60,000 nt of DNA from Zygnema cylindricum (taxonomy: Eukaryota > Streptophyta > Zygnematophyceae > Zygnematales > Zygnemataceae): the NCBI GenBank assembly GCA_037447655.1, contig JBBHKE010001687.1, forward strand, positions 135,901-195,900. Reading direction: 5' to 3'. The notes below the pieces were generated by a model. The model was given only the letters and a program-made list of their open reading frames with translations. It searched no databases and had not been told where the DNA came from. Both the position numbers and the translations under genes were made by a program. Below, piece after piece: positions 46,915-59,857 of this stretch; position 1 is the stretch's first letter; the number at the start of each line of letters is the position of its first letter.

Positions 46915-47899
46915 GCTCTGTGAGTGTATACATAGAACTTTGGCAATTTTTGACTTAGGAACATCTTTGTATCAAAAACCGAATGTTGGTTTTTGGTAAT
47001 TTTGACTTCTCTCAGATTTGACATCTATTGCTCGTGAAATTTTGTATGGTGTTTCCTCATTGTACTCTCTACATCTTGGTAGAGTTTGAGACAGTTTTGC
47101 TGTCTTTGTTGGTTTTTGTATTTGGTTGAAGTTACCTGTCAGATTGGTATTTCTTGGGAGCTTCTTGCTTGAGTGTGTTTGGGATGGCTACTACGTCACC
47201 GTCTACTACTGTTCAGGCGGCCCCAGAAAAACACGAACGCCATGAAAGGACAAAGAGTTCTTGAGACTCCTCTAAAATAAAGAACATTCTTTTTTTCAAA
47301 TGGTGGAAGAAGTGCTTATTTACCTCCCACGGTGGTTAAAAAATGTCTCTCTGAATATTTTATCCCGCTCCTTGCCATTCCCCTTCGAGCCGCCTTGAGA
47401 AATAATGCGACGTATTGAACGAGAGGCAAGGTGAGAGAGGTAGTGAATGTGAGTTGCAGGGGCCCCTTCACATATTTTTCACGTTTCCGTAAAATGGCAT
47501 TGAAACCTTCGAACCACTGGATGCAAATGGACAAAGAAAAAAAACAGTGTACTTCTTCACATCGAAAAATCTTGAAAAAATTTGACACGTACGAATCTGT
47601 TCTCATGTTTTTGGAGCGGTGTTACTTTATTACAAACACATTTTCGATGTGTTTTAAAAAAAAGTTTGAAAATGAGGTGGTCGTGGATCAAAAAACACAA
47701 GATGAATTTCGAAGATGGCGTAATTTGTGAAAAATTACAAACCAAACAATGTATACACAACAAAGACAGTGTTCCTCCAAAATTCAATATATTAAATACA
47801 ACCAAAGTACAAATCTCCTTTAGCTGTTGATCTTTCTACACCTCCATACTGGTCTATGCCTCCAAAAATATAACTTTACCACTAAGTTACAACAAATAT
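46915..47899. other. right flank of TR-GAG, old repeat DNA
   Basis: No supported gene. From about 47540 it matches the interior of the PIF/Harbinger-like element of unit B (for example CGATGTGTTTTAAA and AAGATGGCGTAATTTG versus 37740-37860). The match resumes after the copia insertion at 49125-49245. Confidence 0.5.
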
Positions 47900-47904
47900 A
47901 TATG

Positions 47905-49119
47905 TACACGACTAGAAACGTGTAAGATTCATCATGGCAAAATTATACGCCCGACTTAAGGTAGCCGTCCTGAATTAGTTGACTAACAAGGAAACTAGGA
48001 AAGTCAACCACCAACCGACTTAGTCAACACGGTACGACTAGAACTTACGTGAACCAAGACCAAACAATGTCCACGTCACTTCTACAGTACGACTAAGACT
48101 TACGCAAAACGAACAAATGATTTCCACGTCACTTAAAATATCGTCGTCGCTCCTTTAGCTACGAGAATGTCTCGTTGCTAAATGAGTTCTCAATGACTTC
48201 TCAATGACTTCTCAGTACTCAATCTTAACATCCCCCTTCTTACTGAGACACTCAAAGACCCCTCTTACTCCATGCCCACTAACTTCTTTCCCATTTCATA
48301 TACATCTTTCAATGTTGCTTTGGTTAACATATCAACAGCTTGCTCTTCTATAGGTACGAACACAAATTCAACCTCTTTTTCCGACACTAAATCTCGAACA
48401 AAATGCCACTGAATTTTAATATGCTTTGTGCGCTTATGCAAAATAGGATTTTTACTAAGTGCAATGGAAGACATGTTATCACTCAATATTTGCATGCATT
48501 CTTTTTCCACTCTAACCTCCGATAGAAATTCCTTAATCCACACATCATTATTTGCAGCATGATATGCGATCATGTACTTCGCCTTCGTAGATGAGAGAGC
48601 CACGGTAGGTTGCAAAAGGGAATTCCACGAGATGGCTTCTCTTGCAAGTGAAAACACATATCCTGACCTAGACCTTCCTATATCATGGTCTCCTCCATAG
48701 TCGACATCACAATATCCATAACAACTCAAACTCTCATTTTTCCTATAAACTATTCCAAGACTAAGGGTTCCAACCAAATATCTAAAGATTCTCTTCTCCG
48801 CCTCCCAATGTATTTTTTTCAGATTGCCACAATACCGACTAACCACACTCACCACGGCACTAATGCCTGGCCTAGTACCGACACTTAAATACCTCAAGCT
48901 ACCTACCGCCTCCCAAACAATTTCCACGACACTTTTACGGTACGACTAAGACTTACATGAAACGAAACGACCAAACAATTTCCACGCCACTTTTATGGTA
49001 CGACTAAGACTTACGCGAAACGAACAAATGATTTCCACGTCACTTCAAATATCGTCGTCGCTCCTTTAGCCACGAGAATGTCTCGTCGCTAAATGAGTTC
49101 TTAGTAGTAAATTGTAACA
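47905..49119 (-). mobile_element. copia deletion derivative retaining only RNase H
   Basis: Flanked by ATATG (47900-47904, 49120-49124). In minus orientation: truncated 5' LTR (49119 to about 48930, starting TGTTACAATT), RNase H, purine tract AAGAAGGGGGA, 3' LTR 48229-47905 starting TGTTAAGATTGAG. Gag, protease, integrase, RT and part of the 5' LTR are deleted. It is nested in an older PIF/Harbinger-like copy. Confidence 0.7.
48265..48927 (-). pseudogene. copia RNase H remnant
   Basis: 220 codons with copia landmarks: AVGSLRYLSVGTRPGISAVV, GYCDVDYGGD, GYVFSLAREAISWNS, LSDNMSSIALSKNP, TKHIKIQWHFVRD, DMLTKA. The family motif S-S-T-E-A-E-Y reads SSTKAKY, so the catalytic glutamate is lysine. 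It lacks all upstream Pol domains. Confidence 0.85.
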
Positions 49120-49350
49120 ATATGTATTCTATGTTTTTTCAATTTCTCCATACGGTTGTGAGTTTAATAGTAGGACGCCAAGTTTTCGAGAAAAACGACT
49201 TAAAAAATACCCTTACTTTGGCACATTAAGGACATACCCTAATTTAGCATCGGATCTCATTGTTTTTTTTGCCAATTCCTCTCTTGTCCTGTATATATAT
49301 CTTCGTAAAGCGCATTACATCTTGTATCTATTTGTCTTTTGTATAAATAT

Positions 49351-50088
49351 TAGTGTTGTATATCAACAACTTTTTGCTGATGACCGATATGTATCTTTTT
49401 TTGACCTATCGGTAATCGATATATTGGTTCAAAATGTCGATAAGGGAATTATGGGGATGAATTTACCATATATCACGATGGATTAGTGATAAATATCGGG
49501 CCAATAACTATCTAAAATATTAACGTAATGTGGTACAAAATGGATTGTGGAAAATTTTCCAAAAGCTTCCCCTCCCGCAACTCGCGATAAATACTTACAC
49601 ATTTCGTACTTTATTTCTGTACCACCTTGTATAAACCATAGTTCAAAAGTAGGTGAAAGTAGGCCCATACAATATGCCTATTGTATGCAAAACATACAAT
49701 ATGACCTTAAGACCCATATTGTATTTGGACCTATTCGGACCAATAATAGCATTCGATAAAAATTTGGACCAATTAAAACATTGGGACCAAAAAAAATTAT
49801 TTACACCGTCAGATTTTGGACGATCGGACGGTCGCTGATCAAAGTAGCGATCTAAGAAGATCACATGAAAAGCCCATAACAAAACTTACGATAAAGGCGC
49901 CGACCAAAGGCCTACCATAAAAACGCCTACTTTTGAACTATGGTATGAACCACCCTGCAATCCGATAATATCGACGATAATATTTGTTGGTCTCGGAGCG
50001 ATATATCGAGAGTCCTCATCGCTTGATAACCGATAACATGGGTTATTGAATTTATCGCGACAAAAAAATTACCCGATACACAATACTG
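49351..50088. mobile_element. diverged hAT copy with nested MITE
   Basis: Ends TAGTGTTGTATATC and GATACACAATACTG resemble the termini at 31130-32009. Flanking 8-mers ATAAATAT and AAATATAT agree at six of eight positions. The interior shares the CGATATATCG-rich pattern and is interrupted by the MITE at 49635-49944. Confidence 0.6.
49635..49944. mobile_element. MITE with 18-bp inverted ends
   Basis: Begins ACCATAGTTCAAAAGTAGG and ends CCTACTTTTGAACTATGGT; non-coding, about 310 bp. The target duplication is unclear, although ACCACC(T/C)TG occurs on both flanks. Confidence 0.65.
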
Positions 50089-50730
50089 AAATATATCTTA
50101 TTAAATGTTTCCTTCCAACCAAATGGGAACGTCAAATTTGGTCCTTCATCCATTCGCAGTTCACTACTTTGTGAACCTATGTAAGATTATATTAGGATCC
50201 TTAAAGAAAGTGCACAGTAAGATGCGCGTTACAATCCACGGTAATTAAGTTTTTAATTTTTTTTCTTAAGAAACTATTCACATTTGAAGAAGCATCCAAT
50301 ATTCAGTATAATTATCAAATGCATTCGATTTTTTTTTCTCGTGTATACGCTCACGGCTTCAAGCACTCCACTTTCAACAAGGTACGGGCAATGCAAGTTT
50401 GAATAAACTAAAGAAGAATGCTGGTGGCTAATTTTTTTACGATTTGTCTTTCCCTGCCATGCGTCTTTCTAAAAACCAAAAAAACGGGGACTTCTTTACT
50501 GCCATTTCGAAACCTTACGAAACCTTTCGTCATAGACTCTATTGATTGTGGGAAGGACAAAGTTTAGAAATAAAATGAAATCCTTATATGCAAGCAAAGG
50601 GACTATGATGCGCACACCAGTTTTGTTATGGCTTTTACTATCGAACGATCTCGATTTGTTCTCGACGCTTTCTCCCCTGCGAAGCTTGGACCTAGTCTCA
50701 CATCAAACCCACGCTTAGACCGAAGGGTGG

Positions 50731-51321
50731 TGTTAAGATTCGTAAAAACGTAGAGATTGTTAAGGGTCATTTAGCGTCAAGTTCACTTTTGTCCTATCTG
50801 TACCTTTTCATTATATGTGTCGGTGGTCTTGTCCGTACTTTTCATTTCCTACGTCAGTCAAGTCTTGCCGTCATATTGGTTCGACTTACTTTTGGTCGTG
50901 TTCGTACTTCTTTATGACGGTCCAGTCTTTTTACTTTTTATTACATACGTCGATCTAGTCTTTTCTACGTACAAAGTCCTTTGACCATCGGTCCAGTCTT
51001 TTGACCGTCGGTCCAGTCTCTCTTTTGTCTTATATACATTTATTAGAATCTAGACTAAGACCCTTTGTTACAGTGTATCGTAGAACGTTTAGACTCCACA
51101 GTAATTAGCACTGAATATTTTTGTATATAAGTGACTCTTCTCACTTAATGAAATCATCCCAAATACAAATCAATTCCTCTCTCCAATACATTGATCTTTC
51201 TCTTGTGTACAATTTCATGGCTTCTGCCAATCCACCTCCAATAGGTTATGGGCCTAGCCATGCCACTTCTAATAGTATCCAGAAGTTTGATGGCCAAAAC
51301 TTTTATGATTGGTCATTTTCC
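50731..51321 (+). mobile_element. copia 5' LTR and gag start, truncated into GH16 exon 4
   Basis: An LTR-like stretch starts TGTTAAGATTCG at 50731 and carries a TATATAA box near 51122. The gag ATG is at 51217 (MASANPPPIGYGPSHATSN, then QKFDGQNFYDWSF, a DUF4219-like start). It breaks off at 51321 and joins GH16 exon 4. The LTR 3' end and primer site could not be fixed. Confidence 0.6.
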
Positions 51322-51500
51322 TCGATGGCGTGGAAGTGTACGAGGTGGTGGCCATGGCTGGACAACCATATCTGGCTCAGCCTGTTTATTTATATCAGAG
51401 TATTTGGGACGCTTCTTTGATTAATGGGGGTTCTTGGGCCGGAATCGTGAAATGGACTTCCTCATCATATCTTGTGAAGTACCAAGGAATCTCGGTGTAA
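51322..51500 (+). pseudogene. GH16 exon 4 remnant, copy C
   Basis: Matches exon 4 of copies A and B from TCGATGGCG to the TAA (DGVEVYEVVAMAGQPYLAQP ... KYQGISV). Exons 1-3 are missing. The upstream copia gag reads in a different frame, so no fusion with the GH16 sequence is encoded. The downstream flank continues collinear with units A and B. Confidence 0.85.
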
Positions 51501-52689
51501 AGGCGACAAGTTTAGTGGGAGAAGTTGAATAGTAAAATGAGAAGTTGAAGATGTTGAAAGGACTTGTTGGAAGTTGAATAAGTTATCTGGGCGACAAGAA
51601 CGGATGTACAAATAAGTGTCTTTTTTTTTGTTTCGGAAGATGAAGATGGATATTTTTGGAGGTTAAAGAAGGGGGAGGAAGCGCTTCTCGACAGAATAAG
51701 CGAGATGCTCGGGCAGTTTGAGAAAACCATAGTTTTTCCTTTTTCACTCTAACATTTCTGGGATGGGAATACATCTACCGGAAATTGTATGGTTATTCTA
51801 TGGATTTGCTCAATGTTGGGGTGTACTATCATATTTTACTTCAATCGACTTTTTTCTGTTTAATAATGTGTTGTCTTGAAGCGATATTCAATCTTTTCGC
51901 TCCATGGATATGGATTAGTTTTCAGCAGTGTACTTATGGTGGATGTGGTTAATAACATGTGACCTTCACTAAAGTCATGATTCTTAGAAATAAATGTCAA
52001 GCCAATACAAAAGAATTGAAAAGAAGAAAGAGGTTGAATAATAGTCCTCATATTTTCTCATGAAGGCATTAAAGTGAGGCTTGTGCTGTGGGCATTGTTA
52101 TTAGGAGACATCGAAACACCTTGTCTCGGAGGAGTCTATAATCCATTGTTTTTTTTTTTTTTTTTTTTTTTACTTTTTTGAAGACAGTGGAATTGCATGA
52201 ACCAAATTTTTCAACTTTCTGCATTTAAAGCGAAACCAGGTCTTTATCCAATAGAATACAGGATCGTATAAATTGTATTTATGGTGTTTATCGAGATTCA
52301 TGAGTGAATAACAACATTAGACCATAGTCACCACTATTCAGCAACTTAAAGAGCATTCTAATATTCGGCGTAGATACCGAATATGGTGTGGTTTATTTAG
52401 GGGCTAAGTTGAGAACGCTAATTTCTGTACGGATGTGTTTTGGGGCGGATCCACCGGCTTTCGACATGCAATGAAACAGACACCTGTGATTTCGTACTTT
52501 TTTTTTCCCTTTAATTTTTGGTTATTTATTTTGTTTTGTGTTAGCCTGAAAACGTATGATCCTTCAGCCGAAATTGGGGATCCAATGGGTATTTCAGTAT
52601 TTTGGCCTCGCGGAATATTCCTGCCAACTGTACACGAATATTATTCTAACGAATATGATGAATATGTATTCAGCTTAGAGCGTTGTTCC

Positions 52690-53381
52690 ATTAGGCGTTC
52701 TCTGTAAACATCAAAAATTCGTTTACTGAAGCGACCGTTCCATTGTGCCGGGTTAGTAACCGACATTTGGTTTTGCGTGGCACACTTTGATTTGACCACG
52801 TAATAAAATAATACGATTCTGGTAATCTTCAGAGAATCTCTGGCAGCAAATTGTGACCACGTATTCGTACCAGCGAAGGTAAAAAGTGACTCGTACGACG
52901 TATTGAATAAAATCTGTACGGTCGGATGAAACTTAAGATTTGTAAAAGCGTACGAAAATGTCAAAATGGTTAGTGGATCGCGTGAAACAATATCCTCCGT
53001 CAATGATTTTTTTGCGTCTTCCGGTGGCCTTGCATCCTCCCTGGCGGAAGGCACATGTCATATGCGACGTGTACCCACCTGGTCGCGCGGTCGTCGTGGA
53101 TATTTGATCACTTTCCACGAGGCATGATGTTATTCGTTCAGGCGCTAAGAATTGACCTACTCCGGGTCACTTGTTGCGAACTGAAAGTGTCAGACGATGG
53201 AGTATCCTATTATGCATCCGACGGTCCACGTTTACGCCCATAAACGTGGAGAATCAAATCCCTCATTCAGTAAGCTTGTTTTTCTGACATTTTATTTTTG
53301 CTGGTACGGTACTGTACGAAAGAGTACGGCTTCCAGTAGACAACGGCATTTTTCCCCTAGTGGAACCTTACCCTTAGTCGT
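52690..53381. other. unit C-specific filler, no gene
   Basis: Not present in unit A. 53302-53376 resembles 17584-17680, so it is partly dispersed repeat. A 137-codon minus frame (53054-52641) spans the junction and has no motif. Confidence 0.4.
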
Positions 53382-53501
53382 ATCGCCGATATGGAATTTG
53401 TTGGTCCCAGACCGATATATCGGAATCTCTGACCGTTCGATAACCGATAACTATCGGTATCGGTGTTATCGCGATAAGTTTTTTACCGATACACAACACT
53501 A
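53382..53501. mobile_element. 3' remnant of hAT element
   Basis: The last 120 bp of the element seen complete at 31130-32009, ending ACCGATACACAACACTA. The rest of the element and the adjacent 80 bp of host DNA are deleted. Confidence 0.8.
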
Positions 53502-54799
53502 CAAAATAGAGACAACTCAAGAGGTCGCGAGGATACAGACTAAAAACCACAGTAATTAGGAGACATCCTTGATTGAACTAAAAAACAGCTGGTTGTCGTA
53601 CAGTTGGAACACTGGAGCCATACACTGCAAGAGCCTGTGATAAAGCCCTAATATCTATTTTGCTGATTTTTTTCTTGCATGTGTTGCAGGAGTCTTGTGA
53701 ACACAAACTTGTTTGAATTAAAATGTAGAAAACGAAAATCTCTAAAATACAAATTATTATTACTCCAAACTTTACCAGATGTACCTTGTTAGATGCAGTG
53801 AATAAAAGTTTGTAACCTCGATGAAACGTTTTTGGAAATTTGTTAATCAAAGTGCGAGCTCAAGAATGATATACAATTTTCATGAATCTCCACATGTAAG
53901 TCTGCCAAAGAAACCAGGAAACAAACCAACAGTTACATGTATCCCTCAAGCAAGATGATTTAGTTGGCATCGAAAGCCGCATACATGAACGAATTCTTCT
54001 CTGTCAAAACTCAAATGCTTAAACCAGAACCGAAATGATGAATACTCTGCGGCTTGCAAAGACAGGGCATGCAATCTAATGAATAACCTTTCACTGTTTT
54101 AAAACCCGCTCTTTGACGGTTATTGTACGCACACATCATTCTTTGCAATAATCACATTTTTTTTTTGTCGAAGAAAAGACCCATAATAGGCTTGGACAGG
54201 CTTGATCTCTTGATCGATGATTTTCTTTTACAATAGTGCTTCTGTTGACTCTGAATATTCGTTTCATAATGTGCCTATTTGCTTGCTGCAAAGAGTGTCA
54301 ATACTTACATTCACTGAAGAAGGTCCAGTTGGTTGTACCTTTGTATCATAACATGTAAGTTACAGAAAAAAATTGCAACGAAGAAAATTGTTGAAATGTG
54401 TGCAGGAGCTGAATTTAGTAAAAAAAAATTGCATCGAGGGAACATCCACAGCAATTTGGTAGATTTGTTCGACTCTGTAATTTGCTCTACGGACTTTTTC
54501 CTTCATGCAAACATTTACCTGGGGAAAAGAAAAGGAAAAAGTGACATCGACAACAAGAGAATCACACTAAAAGGTAATTTTTGAAGGAGACGAATACATA
54601 AATCTACATGCCGATTATGGCACGGATGAAATACAACAGGAAATCGTAAATAGCAGAATTCCTACCTGATTCCACACGGAGAATCATAACTAAAATCTTT
54701 ACAATACATGACATGAGAAGTTTTTAATGCCACATCTCTCCCTGGCATCTAGTCTTGCAGTACAAACAGGAGCAATAATCTAAACTACAACTTGTCATA

Positions 54800-57700
54800 T
54801 CATGTTAAAATAGGCCTGTATGGTCCCACACACGAAGTTACTTCCTTTTCTTCCTTAGGCAATTCTGCCTGATGATCGCGTACACCGTGTAGGGCATTAA
54901 TTAAGATTTGCTTTTCTACTCGCAACAATTTCGCTGCCACCACTTTTTTCGGTGATGCTTGACTATCTTCAATCTGCAACCAAAGAAACTAAATGTCAGC
55001 TTTTGTCTTTTGTCACATCATGTTCCTTAATTTCCTGCTTGACACTCAACCTTAAGAAGGTTTATTGTTATAGGGAAGAGGGTTTATTGTATAGGGAAGA
55101 GGATTAACCGGATTGTCATGTCAAAAGCCATTCAAGTTCAGGCAAAGACTTCTATTCCAGAATATCCATTGATTGGCCGAAAAGGGGCAATAATGAATAT
55201 GGGAGGTTGATAACAAAACATCTCACCCACAGGACACAATTGCTGTGAAATAATATAGTGTATCTGATGTGATTAAGACCAGAAGGTTGGCATGAAATTT
55301 GTCTTGCGAGCAAATGGTTTAAGATACAACAGTATATGTCAACTATACTGCTCCCTGAAAAATAGCCTGGACAGGTTTATAACATAGATAGAAACCGTTA
55401 TTGATGCTTATTGAGACAAAAATTCCAACATTTGGAAACTGGTAGTGTGAAAAGTCTTGATATTCGGTAAATCAAGGGAATATGATCGATCCCGCGATAA
55501 CCGTTATTCATTGGCGACAATATTGCACCATCGTCGATAAAATTACAACATTGGAAGCGTTAAGCTATAAGCATGGATAAGTAATAAGATAACATACATT
55601 AAAACTGTAGTAGCGCAGTTTCAATGAGATGAACATCGTTGGTAAGGATGACATGTCACATGCCTTCATGAACGGCAAAAATACACATTTGCGAGAAACA
55701 TTGATGGCCGACAATTCTACCATTTCATAGACGTGTATGCGACCTGAGCGAGTTAAGAATACTTCTATGCGCACTCTCTGTGGAAGGCCCATCCAATATA
55801 GAAGGGCATTGAATGATCTGGGGCCTATGTGTTTTCCTGTATGGTTTCTGCTAAATTAATTAACTGTCTTGATGGGCAACTATTAACACACCTATGTCTT
55901 ATATAGGTTGATGTGTAGGACCGTCCAGAATAATTCCTTTCACCTATAATTAATGCCAGTGTGGAGTAGTGGACCGCACTTTCGTACATAGTAGTAAAAT
56001 TGTATGGTCAACACTATTCACATTTAGCCGAAAAAGTGCTTAGGATTCAAAAGGTATAAATTAGTGTGGCCAAGGAAAGGTACTCGTCCAATTCTAACAA
56101 GCAAAACCCATTTCTAGAACTTCACAAGATTGGCAAGTAACCATATAAAAAAAGAATAGAGGCGGCAATCTAGGGCATCAAGAGATGGGGCCCACCACTG
56201 CATTGTCATCCTCGATGGTCGTCCCGTAGCCACTTAAACGCTTTTGAAAATACTCTTCCAATTGGTCCAAAACTGCTCTTTCGTTGCATGGGCTCACCTG
56301 CACATTCCAGAATATTGCTGTTGGTAACAAAGTGCTCATATGTGCCCATACTCCCTGTTCCCGTTTCCGTGCTTGAAGCCTGATTTAGCTTTAAATGAAC
56401 AACAGTTAAATTTCACGATTTCACAACAACAGGCTCGTATGTGCTCATGATTCCCGTTTCCGTTTCCGTCCCTGAAGACTAATATACCTTTTAAGGGACC
56501 GATTAAATTCCACGATTTCATAACAACAATGATATGATGGCAAGGTGACAGGCAGAATAGACAGGCAAAGACCAAAGCAAAGTGTGAAATTCATTTTTGC
56601 TGATTATGAAGACAAGGACAGAAAAAACAGCGTGGAAAAGAACAGAAGAGAGAGTGAAGAATAAAAGCAGAAGGACAAGAGAAAAGCGATAAGGATAAGT
56701 CATCAAATTACCCCACAGACGGGTCCCTGGGCAAAAGTGACTGAATCCAATTCTAGAGGGTCTGTGACATGCCCAAGTCGCAAATACGGCATCATACTCG
56801 AAACTGCCTCCTTTTCACGGCCCCTGTACATCTGCAGACCATGAAACCAGTGTGACAGGTCACTATGTAAAAAAACAAAATGAGCATCACAAGACCTACA
56901 TATGCACGCAACAAGCCTGCTGAAGGCCAATGTGTTTCACCGTGTATCGTTATTAATATTAATATTTTGTTCGCCACTTGATTCATCTTTTCTGCATGCA
57001 CACCTGTCCGATTTCCATTTTGAGACCGTCAGTCGAAAGGTAAGATTCTTTCTTTTATATCGCAACTGTCAGATTAATAGTCCAACAACTGATCGCGGAG
57101 AACAATGAGTTTGACGGACAAGAAAAACATGAAGCGAATAGCGATACACACTGTAGTCCAAAATAAAAAAAAATGTTAGCAGCCAACGAAACAACTGTGC
57201 CGGAAAATAGAAAACATACCTGAAATACATTCTGTGTAAGAAGATCGTTCTTCTGTACGATGGCACGCTTCCTCTGGTACAATGGGTCATTGGGATCCAA
57301 AGCCGCCTGTTTCCCGAAATGATATACTGGAGGGCCAATAAGTAAAGAACCAAAGGCACAAATTCACAAGGGAAGAAATTAACACCTAGCAAGAAATGAC
57401 TTACCTCCACACTAAGGCGATCGTAAGGATTGTCGTCGTCCACAAAGCCATAGTTAAGCAGAAGGCGAGCATTAGGTTGTGGCCCACACCTGCCAGGGAT
57501 GAGAAGGCAATATAGAAGCATTTAACAACTCCTTTGCGAATAAGGCAAAAATCAAGAGCTCCTAGTCCAACTGAACTGATAGGGTCATTATTACACTATT
57601 GAAGTTTTACCCTCATTTTGAGGATACATAAATTGAACAGACTTTTGAGTAATGGTATACGGTTCACTCATAAAACGGTACGATCCACCCTCGACATGAG

Positions 57701-59857
57701 CGCAAACTTCTCTCGTGTAATCACCCTAAATGATTGAGATTGCAAATGTGAACCCACAATAAGAAGAGGTTCAAAGATGTTGAATTATACTCACCACACA
57801 CTGATGGCTTCCCCTTCCTTCACTGCTCGATCCATAGTCAATTGAATATGACCGTCTACGGCAGCGAGCATTGCCCGGCAATTGCTTCGATATGCCAAAA
57901 GAGGAGGTCCCAGAGGTACCAGGGCAAAACGTTTCGCCAAACTCACCCCCTGTCACGATCGCCATAAACCAAATGAGTTTCCCTAATCTGTTGCTTTCAA
58001 AACAATGCATCTCATAAGGAGCTCAGACTGCCTGTTGCCCAATACTTAGAAATCCACCGAATGAGTTTCAATACACAGTTTCCTTTTAAATGAATCCCAC
58101 GAAGAGCTCAGACTGCCTGTTGCCTAATAATACGCAGAAGAAGGAAAAAGATGAAGCCCACCTGCAAATGAACCACGCAGGCTTGTACGGCCACAAAGGC
58201 TTGTTTGAAGATCTCAAAAGGAAAAGCTTCAGTTGGGATGTCAAAGGGATATTGCTGCAAACAATTCCCACCTCCCCAGCCCCATTTGGTGTTACGGGAA
58301 AAGAATCTGTGCATCAAGATGTATCCAGTTGTTCGTTGTCTCCAATCATGCTCGCGAAATCTGTTCAACAACATAATACCGAAAGTTCTCTATGTAAACT
58401 AGGTTCATGAACACATTCTCATTCAAAACGTATATATTGATTGCCCAGCCATCCTTCACCTGTTCCATTCAGATTCCACAGCCATGGAGAGAAAATAGAA
58501 AAAATCCTAGATTCAAACTTGACTGCTCCTATATCAGTAATATTAAATACATTTTCTCGCAGAATGAGGTAGAGAGGCATGCATGAGCAATACCTTAAAA
58601 AGAGAGCCTGCCATAAACCATACTGTATCGAGCTCCTCATATTCCCTCTCAATGCCTTTTAATCTCTGTTCCAGTAGTGCCTGTACCAAATGAAATGTCA
58701 TTGTAATTCCCACGCCAAACAGATCATGATACAGAGATTGAATAGTAGGGACAGAAGAGGAGGCACAATAGGAAAGAGTAAAATGTAAACATACGTTATT
58801 AAAACATGGAAGATGCAAGTTGTTACAGGCTAGCTACTACCTGTTTGTCGAACATTTAATAGACAATAGTCTTCTAATCAATCGCTACACTTGCATAACT
58901 ATCAGCATGATGCCTCAGGAGATTTCTGGTTGAGGTCATTTAATGGTTGTGAATTTGAGTGTCATCCGAACAAAGTAAGCCAGTGCTGTGATGAATGCTT
59001 AAAAACTGAATTAACTCTTTTTTGAAGGTATTCTAATCGAGGAGTTAATTTTAGCAATCTGCGATGAACGGGGACCATGACACTGAAACAGGCAATTTTG
59101 TCAAGCATGATATAATATGAAAGTTATGATGGGTTTAGAATTTCCAATTGAACAATGTGATGGAAAACTAATGTGCACATATCTCAAATTTTCATTAGAA
59201 GACGTCCTAATTCTCCGCAACTTCATTTAAAACAAAGGATGCCACATATTCACCATCATTAGCCCAATAGCATAAACTTCGGTAAGGACATTCACCTTCA
59301 TAGGACTCCCCTTGAAGTACTCTTCAATCTCCTCGGGTTTCCACAACAGAGGAGACTCCACTGCCAGCTGTCCCCGAGCTCTTTGCCTATCAAGCTCATG
59401 GATGAATGGATACCAGAATGATTTTCTACCCTGTTTCTTCTCATACATAAGGTACAGTGCCAAGCAGGCTAATTCAGAAAGCTTATTTGTTGTAAGAAGT
59501 TCGGCTGAAACGAAACAATCCCCCATATGAAATACACGAATCTATTAGCATGTCGGAAATCGAATCGAAACTGAAAACAAAAAACATGGACGCTGAACTT
59601 ACGGCTTTTAGGCTAAAAGGAGAGAACTGTCAGAAGAATTGCTCATCATTGACATGTTGGTCGTTTATGCAAACAAAATTTTCACTGTTGAGGAGCTGAA
59701 AGTTTCACTGCAGAAGGAAGTGAAAGGAAGAGCATGGCATGAAAAGCAAGAGACAGTGCGCAAAGAAGTCACCAATTGTTTCATCGCCAAGCACACGTTC
59801 TAGGGTCACCACAAGACGATCAGGAACCCGTAGTACAACATCGCCAGGCTGTATTTC
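54800..59857 (-). CDS. chloroplast-type SET-domain lysine methyltransferase (Rubisco LSMT-like), 5' end outside window
   Basis: Ten exons: 59773 to at least 59848 (5' limit uncertain), 59504-59296, 58680-58594, 58254-58162, 57949-57795, 57489-57405, 57306-57220, 56831-56712, 56297-56196, 54973-54800. All GT-AG and phase-consistent, about 395 residues to TGA. Motifs run PGDVVLRVPDRL, ELLTTNKLSELACLALYL, FWYPFIHELDRQR, ELDTVWFMAGSLF, YPFDIPTEAFPFEIFKQAF, RFALVPLGPPLLAYRSNC and GPQPNARLLLNYGF (SET core end), then the Rubisco-substrate-binding-like C-terminus. This matches the plant plastid LSMT-like/pTAC14-like group, SAM-dependent enzymes transferring methyl to lysine; the substrate is unknown. 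The transit peptide and start lie beyond 60000. Its last exon was copied to unit A. Confidence 0.9.
56330..56530. repeat. two-copy ~100-bp tandem repeat in LSMT intron 8
   Basis: Two imperfect copies with the shared order GTGCTCAT/GTGCCCAT, CCCGTTTCCGT, TGAAG, CACGATTTCA(C/T)AACAACA. Confidence 0.65.

Larger units (their letters stand above)
51322..55229. repeat. segmental duplication unit C
   Basis: 51322-52680 matches 29640-31120 of unit A, then about 600 bp of other DNA, then 53382-55229 matches 31880-33828, ending in LSMT intron 9 exactly where unit A meets the N gap. Confidence 0.85.

Noticed and set aside
51121-51420. 99-codon frame as a copia Gag-GH16 fusion protein
   Set aside because: After the junction it reads GH16 exon 4 in the wrong frame.
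55565-55792. LSMT C-terminal exon in intron 9
   Set aside because: No match to the family C-terminus; the true last exon is at 54973-54800.
56934-56970. Further MITE copy (CACCGTGTATCGTTATTAAT)
   Set aside because: Only one end is visible, with several mismatches and no opposite terminus, inside an LSMT intron.
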